Notes under the pieces: generated by a model
Databases searched by the model: none
Seen by the model: only the letters and a program-made list of their open reading frames with translations
What the model was told of the DNA's origin: nothing
Source: JANMMJ01 sp964543235
GTDB lineage: Bacteria; Pseudomonadota; Alphaproteobacteria; Rhizobiales; Aestuariivirgaceae
Assembly: GCA_964543235.1 (NCBI GenBank)
Contig: CAZIXE010000022.1
Coordinates: 1-58,682 of the forward strand
DNA length: 58,682 bases
Direction of reading: 5' to 3'
Shown here: piece after piece, positions 47,994 to 56,610 of the stretch
Layout of the letters: each line of letters begins with the position of its first letter
How positions within the stretch are numbered: position 1 is the first letter of the stretch
Position numbers and translations under genes: made by a program

Positions 47994-48461
47994 AGCGGTC
48001 GGCCTCCTTCGCCCAGGACCGGAGCGCCGCGCCAGGCACACACAACCGGTATGCAACTGCCACTCGACATCTTCGGGAACCTGTCAGCTTCTCACCGCCC
48101 CCGGCAAGTACGCGATACACAACTCCCGACTGAATTGACGCAAAGACTCACTGTTTCAGTCTTGAACATCCGTTTAACGCGGCGTTTGTGAAAGTTACGT
48201 TATGCAGGCGTTAAGAACGGGCTAATTACGTGCGCAACAGCCGGAATCGACAGGGTCCTTTGCCAGTTCCCCAGTTTTTCCCAATCTGACACAGATGCGG
48301 AGCGGACGATGAACAGACCTTCAGTGAAGTGCTGATGACCGTCGCAGACGCTGCGGCCGCTGCGTACTTGACGCGACAGCGACAGCGCAATTCTCACGCA
48401 AAAGCTGCATCGACAGCGCCGAAGTGTCAGGCGCTGCGCTCCAGCCCGGCCCTGGACAGGC
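47994..48461. other. Intergenic region between the LuxR gene and the end of rne
   Basis: 468 bases without a supported gene. It holds the LuxR promoter region and the rne 3' end. An inverted repeat AAGACT-9-AGTCTT (48143-48163) and the near-CtrA motif TTAAGAACGGGCTAA lie in the AT-richer centre. A CAGCGCC/GGCGCTG hairpin (about 48415-48437) is a weak candidate terminator for rne. Confidence 0.4.
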
Positions 48462-50969
48462 CTACGACTTGCGGCTCCACCACCCTGCCTTGCGCTCGCC
48501 TGCGGGTACCGTCACGGTCGGCGCCGGCGGCTGCCATTTGCGCGGCTCCGGTTCCGGCGGGGTGACAAGCTCGATGTCCGCCTGGACCACTGCCGCTGCC
48601 GCAGTCGGCGCGGGCGGTTCTGCCTCGACGTTCCGGGCTGGTGCCGGACGCTCCTCCGCGCCGTGCCCCGCTGCTTCCTCACCCCTGCTGGCAGCTTCCT
48701 CCGGTGCCCGGCTCCGCCGCTGGCGCTCCCGGCCCCAGCGGTCACGCCTTCCCCGCCCGCGGCTTCGGCCCTGGCCGTTTTCTGCACGGCGTTCCTCCTC
48801 GCCGGCCTCAGCAGGCTCCTCGTAGTCCTCCGGCGGCGCCGTTTCCGCTGCATCTGTCGCGCCGCCATGGCCGGCCGTCGCCTCGGGAGCTTCACCGCCT
48901 TCATCTTCCTCGACGGTCGGCCGCGCGCTGCTGCCACGCTCTCCACGCCGCCCGCCCCGCCGGCCGCGCCGGCGCCGCCGGCCGCGCCGCTCGTCGTCTC
49001 GCTCTTCCCTGTCATCCGATGGCTCGGCGCCGGCCGCCGCTTCCGCCTCTTCCGGTTCCTCAGCCTCAACCCCACCTTCTGCTTCAGCTTCCTCTTCTTC
49101 TGCGAAGGCCGAGTCGATCTTCACCGGCACCGCTTGCGGCTTGCGGATCTGCACCTGTCGTTCGCCGCCGCGCTCGATGACCGCCTGTGAAGTCTTAACC
49201 TCGCCGCTCGGACTGATGAAGATCGACACGCCATAGGCGGCTTCCAGGTTGAGCAGGTGGTCGCGCTTGTCGTTGAGGATGTAGAAGGCCACCTCAGGAT
49301 GGCACTTGACCGTCAGGTTCTCGGCCTTCTTGCTCATCAGGTACTCTTCCACCATGCGCAACACGGTGAGCGCGCAGGATGAGATCGACCGTACGATGCC
49401 GCGCCCTTCGCAGTGTGGGCAGACCTTGGTCGAGCCTTCGAGCAGGCTGGGCCTGAGGCGCTGCCGTGACATCTCGAGCAGGCCGAAATGGCTGATCCGG
49501 CCGACCTGGATGCGCGCCCGGTCATGCTTGAGCGCCTCCTTGAGCCGGCGCTCCACCGCGCGGTTGTTGCGCTTCTCCTCCATGTCGATGAAGTCGATGA
49601 CGATGAGGCCGGCGAGGTCGCGCAGCCTGAGCTGCCGGGCGACCTCTTCCGATGCTTCCAGATTGGTCTTGAGGGCCGTGTCCTCGATATTGTGCTCGCG
49701 CGTCGCCTTGCCCGAGTTGATGTCGATCGATACCAGCGCTTCCGTCTGGTTGATGACCATGTAACCGCCGGACTGCAGTGTCACGGTGGGCGAGAACAGC
49801 CCGTCGAGCTGGGTCTCCATCTGGTAGCGCGAAAACAGCGGCCGCGAGTCCTTGTAGAGCTTCACGTTCTTCGCATGCGAAGGCATGAGCATCTTCATGA
49901 AATCCTTGGCCTCGCGATAGGCGGCCTCGCCTTCCACCACCACCTCGTCCACGTCCTTGGTGTAGAGATCGCGGATCGCCCGCTTGATCAGGCTGCCTTC
50001 TTCGTAAACCAGCGCCGGCGCCTGGGAACTCAGCGTCAGGTCGCGGACATTCTCCCACAGCCGCATCAGATAGTCGAAGTCCCGCTTGATCTCCGTTTTG
50101 GTGCGCTGCGCCCCGGCCGTGCGAACGATTAGGCCCATGCCTTCCGGAACTTCGATGTCGCGTGCCACTTCCTTGAGGCGGCGCCGGTCGCCGGCATCGG
50201 TAATCTTGCGCGATATGCCGCCGCCGCGCGCGGTGTTCGGCATCAGCACGCAGTAGCGCCCGGCCAGCGACAGGTAGGTGGTGAGTGCGGCACCCTTGTT
50301 GCCGCGCTCCTCTTTGACGACCTGCACCAGGATCACTTGCCGGCGCTTGATCACTTCCTGGATCTTGTAAGTGCGGCGGGGTTTGCGGCGCACCCGCTGC
50401 GGCACCTCTTCCAGGGCGTCCTCGGCGCCGACCGACTCGATCTTTTGCGCTTCGGCGTCCTCCTCGACGGTCTCAACCCCGCTGCCGGTCTCGGCCGGGA
50501 TGCCGTGCTCGGGATGCGGAACCGCCTCCAACGGCTCTTCGGCGCCGTTCTCGTCACCGCCATTGACGTCGTCATCGGCAGGCTCCGCCGTCTCGGCGGT
50601 GCCGGCCTCGCCGGTGCTCGCCATCTCGGGCTCGGGATCGTCGCCGGGCAGATGGTTCTCCTCCGCGGCGTGACGCTGGGCCTCTTCCTCCTCTTCCCGC
50701 AGCAGGGCCTGTCGGTCGGCGACCGGAATCTGGTAGTAGTCGGGATGGATTTCCGAGAAGGCCAGGAAACCGTGGCGATTGCCGCCGTAGTCGACGAATG
50801 CCGCCTGCAGTGACGGCTCGACTCGCGTCACCTTGGCCAGATAGATGTTGCCTTTCAGCTGTTTGCGCGAAGCGCTTTCGAAGTCGAATTCTTCAATCCG
50901 GTTACCGCGCGCCACCACGATCCGGGTTTCTTCCTTGTGGGTGGCGTCGATGAGCATTTTGCTGCCCAT
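48462..50969 (-). CDS. rne: Ribonuclease E
   Basis: 835 residues. The N-terminal catalytic half has the S1 RNA-binding domain split by an acidic insert (about 92-195, rich in Glu/Asp), then the RNase H-like core, with the metal ligands Asp416 (SIDINSG) and Asp459 (IVIDFIDM) and the zinc-link CPHC (517-520). The last about 230 residues are disordered, with a strong Arg cluster (RRGRRRRRGRRGGRRGERG) and Ala/Glu-rich stretches, the scaffold for degradosome partners and RNA. It initiates mRNA decay and rRNA processing. The start 50969 is supported by AAGGAAAG and by the MGSKMLIDAT beginning. A long structured leader precedes it. Confidence 0.97.
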   Translation of the reverse strand: MGSKMLIDATHKEETRIVVARGNRIEEFDFESASRKQLKGNIYLAKVTRVEPSLQAAFVDYGGNRHGFLAFSEIHPDYYQIPVADRQALLREEEEEAQRHAAEENHLPGDDPEPEMASTGEAGTAETAEPADDDVNGGDENGAEEPLEAVPHPEHGIPAETGSGVETVEEDAEAQKIESVGAEDALEEVPQRVRRKPRRTYKIQEVIKRRQVILVQVVKEERGNKGAALTTYLSLAGRYCVLMPNTARGGGISRKITDAGDRRRLKEVARDIEVPEGMGLIVRTAGAQRTKTEIKRDFDYLMRLWENVRDLTLSSQAPALVYEEGSLIKRAIRDLYTKDVDEVVVEGEAAYREAKDFMKMLMPSHAKNVKLYKDSRPLFSRYQMETQLDGLFSPTVTLQSGGYMVINQTEALVSIDINSGKATREHNIEDTALKTNLEASEEVARQLRLRDLAGLIVIDFIDMEEKRNNRAVERRLKEALKHDRARIQVGRISHFGLLEMSRQRLRPSLLEGSTKVCPHCEGRGIVRSISSCALTVLRMVEEYLMSKKAENLTVKCHPEVAFYILNDKRDHLLNLEAAYGVSIFISPSGEVKTSQAVIERGGERQVQIRKPQAVPVKIDSAFAEEEEAEAEGGVEAEEPEEAEAAAGAEPSDDREERDDERRGRRRRRGRRGGRRGERGSSARPTVEEDEGGEAPEATAGHGGATDAAETAPPEDYEEPAEAGEEERRAENGQGRSRGRGRRDRWGRERQRRSRAPEEAASRGEEAAGHGAEERPAPARNVEAEPPAPTAAAAVVQADIELVTPPEPEPRKWQPPAPTVTVPAGERKAGWWSRKS

Positions 50970-51511
50970 GTCTGTCTTTCCTTGGCGCGGCCTGGCGGCG
51001 AGCAACCCTGTGCTCTCATTCCGGGATCAAGATCCGCTGGGGCCCCGCGGGCCGGCGCGCGCGATAGGGGAATGCCGCGCAGGCTCGCCAGGAAGCAGCT
51101 CATGGCCCTTGGCCCTGCTCCTGTCATGCGCGTTGCGGACTGGTTCATTCCCGAAGTTTCCATTTGCTCCGGTTCGACCCGGAGCGGTTTCTTGTGCCGC
51201 CCTGGCGGGAACATGCTCCCGTCTGGCAGGCGGACCCATCCGATGGATCCTGCAAAAGCTTCAGCCTGGGGATGGCTTGGGTTCCCGGAACCCCAGTAAA
51301 GCTGAAATTGTCGCTCCGTAAGACTTTACGCCCGTAACAAGGGAATCTCATGCCGGAGTGTCAGCCTAGATAGGGGACAAGCCCTGCCTTTGGCAAGCCT
51401 CGTCCACTGCCGCAAGGGAAGCGAATGCGGCCGCTCAGGCGAAACCAAGGATTAACCACCGGGGCCTAGCGTGGCGGCAAACGGATAGGCCCGGCTAACG
51501 GATCAAGGGGA
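50970..51511. other. Divergent region between rne and amiC; probable long rne 5' leader
   Basis: 542 bases with no supported gene. It contains the rne leader on the minus strand and the amiC promoter on the plus strand. GC-rich hairpins are near 51035-51060, and a 12-bp bulged hairpin is at 51260-51306. Confidence 0.5.
51260..51306 (-). promoter_or_regulatory. Structured hairpin in the rne leader
   Basis: TTCAGCCTGGGG (51260-51271) pairs with CCCCAG (51291-51296) and, after a 4-base bulge, GCTGAA (51301-51306). The loop has a nested GGGTTCC/GGAACCC. On the minus strand this lies about 290-340 bases ahead of rne, where RNase E genes often have an autoregulatory leader. Function not established. 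Confidence 0.4.
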
Positions 51512-52768
51512 ATGCGCGGCTACAGGGCTCTGCACAGCGTGACAATTGCCGTGCTGCTGATCGCGGCGTTGCTCGTCGGCGTCTTGCCTCGCCCGACCGC
51601 CGCTGCGGCCGAACCGCCGCAGCTGACGGCAGCTCGCGTCAACGGCAATGAGACACGCACCCGCTTCGTCGCCGACCTGACCGCCTCACTTTCCTACCAT
51701 GCCTATGTCCTGCCCGATCCGTACCGCGTGATCGTCGATCTGCCGATCGTCGACTTCAAGCTGCCCAGGGGATCGGGCGGCCAGCCGACCGGGCTGGTGC
51801 GCGAATACCGCTTTGGCGCCCTGAGCGGCACCCAGGCGCGCATCGTCATTGAAACCGAAGGCCCGGTCGAACTCGCCAAGACCTTCATGCTGAAGCCGCA
51901 GGACGACCAGCCGGCGCGGCTGGTTGTCGACATGGTCGCGACGACTGCCGCGGCATTCGAGCGGGCCTACCGCGAGCAGGAGGACCGCGCCGGGTCGGGT
52001 GCCACCGCATCGCCTGAGGCAAGCGCTGCGGCGGAGCCCGAAACCCCAGCGGTGCAGCTCGCCGCGAAGCCGCGTGAACGCCGCCTCATCGTCGTTGATC
52101 CCGGCCATGGCGGCATGGACCCGGGCGCTATTGGCCTCAACAAGACGCGCGAGAAGGATGTCGTACTGACCTTCGCCAGGGCCCTGCAGGAGGCGATTCA
52201 GGCAGCCGGCAAGTTCGATGTGCGCCTCACCCGCGACGACGACCGCTTCCTGTCGCTCAAGGATCGCGTGCGCATCGCCCGCGATCACCAGGCCGATCTC
52301 TTCATTGCGGTGCACGCCGATACGGTCCGCGGCCAGTCCGCGCGCGGCGCCACCCTCTACACCCTGTCCGACAAGGCTTCCGACGCCGAGGCCGCCGCGC
52401 TTGCCGAGAAGGAGAACCGCGCCGACATCATCGCCGGTGTCGACCTCGGCCACGAGAGCCCGGAAGTGACGGATATCCTCATCGATCTCGTGCAGCGTGA
52501 ATCCCGGACCCATTCCATGTTCTTCGCCCGCAAGGCGGCCGTCGAACTGAAGGCTGTGACCCTGATGACCGGCAAACCGGTGCGCTCGGCGGGCTTCGTG
52601 GTACTCAAGGCCCCTGACGTGCCCTCCGTGCTCCTCGAACTGGGCTACCTCTCGAGCCATTCGGACGAAGAGCTTCTCACCAACCCGGCCTGGCACAAGC
52701 GCACGGCCGCAGCCCTCAATGCAGCTATCGAACGCTATTTCGCCACCGAGATCGCCCAGCGCCAGTGA
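51512..52768 (+). CDS. amiC: N-acetylmuramoyl-L-alanine amidase (AmiC type)
   Basis: 418 residues: signal peptide (about 1-32), an AMIN domain (about 35-145, YHAYVLPDPYRVIVDLP) for septal peptidoglycan binding, a linker, and an Amidase_3 domain (about 190-410). Zinc and catalytic residues are in VVDPGHGGMDPGAIG, NKTREKD, FIAVHAD and SVLLELGYLSS. It cleaves the amide between MurNAc and the stem peptide during cell division. AAGGGGA precedes the ATG. mrcA follows after 124 bp, an order conserved in Rhizobiales. Confidence 0.95.
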   Translation: MRGYRALHSVTIAVLLIAALLVGVLPRPTAAAAEPPQLTAARVNGNETRTRFVADLTASLSYHAYVLPDPYRVIVDLPIVDFKLPRGSGGQPTGLVREYRFGALSGTQARIVIETEGPVELAKTFMLKPQDDQPARLVVDMVATTAAAFERAYREQEDRAGSGATASPEASAAAEPETPAVQLAAKPRERRLIVVDPGHGGMDPGAIGLNKTREKDVVLTFARALQEAIQAAGKFDVRLTRDDDRFLSLKDRVRIARDHQADLFIAVHADTVRGQSARGATLYTLSDKASDAEAAALAEKENRADIIAGVDLGHESPEVTDILIDLVQRESRTHSMFFARKAAVELKAVTLMTGKPVRSAGFVVLKAPDVPSVLLELGYLSSHSDEELLTNPAWHKRTAAALNAAIERYFATEIAQRQ

Positions 52769-52892
52769 TCGGCCCTTGCCCCGCAGGCGCCATAATCGGC
52801 CGTTAGCCCTGACCCGGATGTAACGGCTTGGGGCGGCCGCCCAGACATGCTATGCGCCGGTCCGGCCGATACTGGGGGCAGACAGACAGGCA

Positions 52893-55421
52893 ATGCTGCG
52901 ATTTCTGGGCTATCTCTTCACCTTCGGCTTTGCCGTGTTTCTCGGCCTCGCCGGCGCGCTGGCCTATGTCATCTGGGACCAGTCACGGGACCTCCCTGAC
53001 TACCGCCAGCTTGCCCAGTATGAGCCGCCGGTCATGACCCGGATTCACGCCGGTGATGGTTCGCTGCTTGCCGAATACGCCGCCGAGCGCCGCTTGTTCG
53101 TGCCCATCAGTGCCGTGCCCCGGAAGCTCATCGAGGCCTTTCTCTCGGCCGAGGACAAGACCTTCTATTCGCACGGCGGCCTCGACTGGAAGGGCATTGC
53201 CTCGGCCGGCGTACGCTATCTCCAGGTGAAGTTGGCCGGCAAGGGCCAGATTGTCGGTGCCTCGACGATCACCCAGCAGGTGGCCAAGAACTTCCTGCTC
53301 AGCAATGAGCGCTCCCTCGAACGCAAGCTGAAAGAGGCGCTGATCGTCCAGCGCATCGAGCAGGCCTTCAGCAAGGATCAGATACTTGAACTCTATCTGA
53401 ACGAGATCTTCCTTGGCACCTTTCCCAAATCGAACATTTACGGCGTCGCTTCCGCCGCCCTGAACTATTTCGGCAAGCCTTTGCACGAGCTGAGCCTGGA
53501 GGAGATGGCCTATCTTGCCGCCCTGCCCAAGGCGCCGAACAACTACCATCCCTACAACGACACCGAACGGGCCATCGAGCGCCGCAACTGGGTGCTGGGC
53601 CAGATGCATGACAACGGCTTCATCACCGAAGCGGAGATGAAGACCGCCCAGGCGGCACCGCTCACCGTCAATCCGCGGCCCTCGGGCGCGCAGCTTTTTG
53701 CTGCCGAATCCTTTGCCGAAGAAGTGCGCCGCGAGCTCCTGGAGATCTATGGCGAAGACAAGCTGATGCGCGGCGGTCTGTCGGTGCGGACCACCCTTGA
53801 TCCCAAGCTCCAGGTGATTGCCCGTCAGGCGCTCGCCCGTGGTCTCATCCAGTTCGACCGCAAGAGAGGCTACCGCGGGCCGCTGCGCCGCATGGAGACT
53901 GGCGGCGATTGGGGGCCGGAACTGGCCAGGATCAGGATTCCTGCCGATGTCGCGCCCTGGCGCCTGGCAGTGGTGCTTGCGGTCACTCCCGAAGAGGCTC
54001 GCATTGGCCTGCAGCCGCGCACCCTGCCGAATGGGGCCGTCGAGGCGGCGCGCGAGGAAGGCACCATTCCGCTGCCCTTGCTCAAATGGGCGAGATCCTA
54101 TGTCGACGGGCAGGCATTGGGGCCGCAGATCGAGCAGGTTCCGGACGTGCTGGCCGAAGGCGATGTCATCTACGTCGCACCGGCTGCCGACAAGGGCCAG
54201 TTCCATCTCGTCCAGATGCCGGATGTCGAAGGGGCACTCGTCGCCCAGGATCCGCACACCGGCCGCGTCCTGGCGCTGGTCGGCGGCTTTTCTTACGGCC
54301 GCAGCCAGTACAACCGCGCGGTCCAGGCCCTGCGTCAGCCGGGATCATCCTTCAAGCCTGTCGTCTACGCGGCGGCCCTCGACAATGGCTATACCCCCGC
54401 CTCGGTGGTGCTCGACGCCCCGGTCGAGTTCAAGCTGACCAATGGCGAAATCTGGAAGCCCAAGAACTACCAGGACAAGTTCTTCGGCCCCTCGACGCTC
54501 CGCCGCGGCATCGAGCAATCGCGAAACGTCATGACCGTCCGCCTTGCCAACGACCTTGGCATGCCGAGGATCGCCGACCTGGCGGTCCGGCTGGGCATCT
54601 ACAGCAGGTTGCCGAATCAGCTCGCCATGGCCCTGGGGGCTGGCGAGACCACGCTGCTGCGCATGGTCACCGCCTATTCCATGATCGCCAATGGCGGCCG
54701 GCAGGTGCGGGCGACGCTGATCGACCGGGTTCAGGACCGCTACGGCCGCACGATCTTCAAGCATGACAAGCGCGAATGCATGGGCTGCAGCGCCTCTGCA
54801 TGGCAGAACCAGCCCGAACCCGAACTTTTCGACAACCGCCCCCAGGCCATGAACCCCTACACCGCCTACCAAATCACCTCCATGATGGAAGGCGTGGTCC
54901 AGCGCGGGACCGGCCGCAAGCTGCTGTCGGTAGGCAAGCCGGTGGCCGGCAAGACCGGCACCTCCAATGACGAGCGCGATGCCTGGTTCATCGGCTACAC
55001 CCCGGACCTGACCGTCGGGGTCTATGTCGGCTATGACAACCCCAAGCCCATGGGCAAGGGCCGCACCGGCGGCGAGTTGGCCGCACCGATCGTTGCCGAC
55101 TTCATGAAACAGGCGCTGCGCGGCAAGCCGGCCACACCCTTCCGCGTGCCGCGTGCCATCGAACTCATTCCCATCAATGCCAAGTCCGGCAAGCGTGATA
55201 TCTTCGGCGAGGATGGCGTCATTCTCGAGGCCTTCAAGCCGGGCGATGATCCCGACCAGGACAAGAGCGTGATCGGCGAGGGCGCCACCGTCGCCGAAAA
55301 GAACACACCATCCACGCGCAACCGGAACTTCGAAAGCGAAGCCAGCGACCCCGACCGGCCGTATGGTCAGGGCGTGGTCATCGATGGCGGGTTGACGACT
55401 GGCACCGGCGGCCTCTATTGA
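52893..55421 (+). CDS. mrcA: Penicillin-binding protein 1A (bifunctional)
   Basis: 842 residues. One N-terminal membrane anchor (about 4-28), then the GT51 glycosyltransferase domain with catalytic Glu87 in SAEDKTFYSHGG and QVAKNFLLSNERSLERKLKEA. An oligonucleotide-binding-like insert follows, then the transpeptidase with SxxK in PGSSFKP, SRN in EQSRNVM, and KTGTS. It polymerises and crosslinks peptidoglycan at the inner membrane. An internal pair of cysteines (CMGCS) is present. The tail is polar and low in complexity. prfB follows 32 bp later. Confidence 0.96.
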   Translation: MLRFLGYLFTFGFAVFLGLAGALAYVIWDQSRDLPDYRQLAQYEPPVMTRIHAGDGSLLAEYAAERRLFVPISAVPRKLIEAFLSAEDKTFYSHGGLDWKGIASAGVRYLQVKLAGKGQIVGASTITQQVAKNFLLSNERSLERKLKEALIVQRIEQAFSKDQILELYLNEIFLGTFPKSNIYGVASAALNYFGKPLHELSLEEMAYLAALPKAPNNYHPYNDTERAIERRNWVLGQMHDNGFITEAEMKTAQAAPLTVNPRPSGAQLFAAESFAEEVRRELLEIYGEDKLMRGGLSVRTTLDPKLQVIARQALARGLIQFDRKRGYRGPLRRMETGGDWGPELARIRIPADVAPWRLAVVLAVTPEEARIGLQPRTLPNGAVEAAREEGTIPLPLLKWARSYVDGQALGPQIEQVPDVLAEGDVIYVAPAADKGQFHLVQMPDVEGALVAQDPHTGRVLALVGGFSYGRSQYNRAVQALRQPGSSFKPVVYAAALDNGYTPASVVLDAPVEFKLTNGEIWKPKNYQDKFFGPSTLRRGIEQSRNVMTVRLANDLGMPRIADLAVRLGIYSRLPNQLAMALGAGETTLLRMVTAYSMIANGGRQVRATLIDRVQDRYGRTIFKHDKRECMGCSASAWQNQPEPELFDNRPQAMNPYTAYQITSMMEGVVQRGTGRKLLSVGKPVAGKTGTSNDERDAWFIGYTPDLTVGVYVGYDNPKPMGKGRTGGELAAPIVADFMKQALRGKPATPFRVPRAIELIPINAKSGKRDIFGEDGVILEAFKPGDDPDQDKSVIGEGATVAEKNTPSTRNRNFESEASDPDRPYGQGVVIDGGLTTGTGGLY

Positions 55422-55453
55422 GCCACGACCAACCCAACCCCATATCTTGCCAC

Positions 55454-56585
55454 ATGCGCGCCGAAATTACTTCTCTCGTAGACGAAATGCAGCAGTCCCT
55501 GGCACTGCTGAGGAGGCATCTTTGACTGGGACAATGCCCAGCGAAGACTAGCCGAACTGAACGCCCGCGCCGAAGATCCTGCTCTCTGGAACGATCCCCA
55601 GAAGGCCCAGGACGTGATGCGCAAGCGCCAGGACCTGGACAACCGCATCAACGGCATCCTCAGCCTCGAGCGCGCCATTTCCGACAATGCCGAACTGATC
55701 GAGCTTGGCGAGCTGGAAGGTGACAGCGGCATCGTGGCCGAAGCGGAAAAGGCCCTCATCAAACTCAGGAACGATGTCGCCGAACGTGAGCTCGATACCC
55801 TGCTCTCCGGCGAGGCCGATGCCAACGACACCTTTCTGCAGGTGAACGCCGGGGCGGGGGGGACCGAGAGCCAGGACTGGGCCGCCATGCTGATGCGCAT
55901 GTATGTGCGCTGGGCCGGGCGGAATGGTTATGAGGTGGAAGTGCTCGACGAGCATCCCGGCGAAGAGGCCGGCATCAAGTCATGCACATTGCAGATCAAG
56001 GGCCACAACGCCTATGGCAAGCTCAAGACCGAATCGGGCGTGCACCGGCTGGTGCGCATCTCGCCCTATGACGCCAACGCCAGGCGCCATACCTCCTTCG
56101 CTTCGGTCTGGGTCTATCCGGTAATCGATGACGCGATCGAAATCGACATCAATGAGGGCGACTGCCGCGTCGACACCTATCGCGCCTCGGGAGCGGGCGG
56201 CCAGCACATCAACAAGACCGATTCCGCGGTGCGCATCACGCATCTTCCGACCGGCATCGTGGTCGCTTGCCAGAGCGAGCGCTCCCAGCACAAGAACCGC
56301 GCCACCGCCTGGAAGATGCTCAAGGCGAGACTCTATGAGCTTGAACTGCAGAAGCAGCAGGAAAAGGTCGACGCCGCCAACGCCCAGAAGACCGATATCG
56401 GCTGGGGCCACCAGATCAGGTCCTACGTGCTGCAGCCCTATCAGCTGGTCAAGGACCTGCGCACCGGCCACACCTCGACCAATCCTCAGGCGGTGCTCGA
56501 CGGCGACCTCGACGACTTCATCCAGGCCTCGCTGGCCCACCGCATCCACGGCGTCACCGAGGGGCCGGTCGAGGATCTCGACTGA
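55454..56585 (+). CDS. prfB: Peptide chain release factor 2, programmed +1 frameshift
   Basis: 376 residues after frameshift. Frame 1 (55454-55522) gives 23 residues and stops at TGA 55523. A +1 shift at CTT TGA C moves reading to GAC at 55524. The body has the GGQ motif in ASGAGGQHINKTDSAVRI and the stop-codon recognition segment SPYDANARRHTSFAS (SPY in place of the usual SPF). It reads UGA and UAA and releases the peptide on the ribosome. Level is set by its own frameshift: low RF2 leaves the in-frame UGA unread, allowing the shift. It is 32 bp after mrcA and convergent with the acyltransferase. Confidence 0.96.
55511..55526 (+). promoter_or_regulatory. prfB programmed frameshift site
   Basis: AGGAGGCATCTTTGAC: an internal Shine-Dalgarno (AGGAGG), three bases, the slippery CTT and an in-frame TGA followed by C. 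This is the classical RF2 autoregulatory signal, with the same spacing as in E. coli. Confidence 0.95.
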
Positions 56586-56610
56586 TTGCCGGGCGCCATC
56601 GGCGTCGCCG

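Noticed and set aside
48208..48230. TTAAGAACGGGCTAA considered as a CtrA site before the LuxR gene
   Set aside because: The right half is CTAA, one mismatch from TTAA, so it is too weak to call as a feature on its own.
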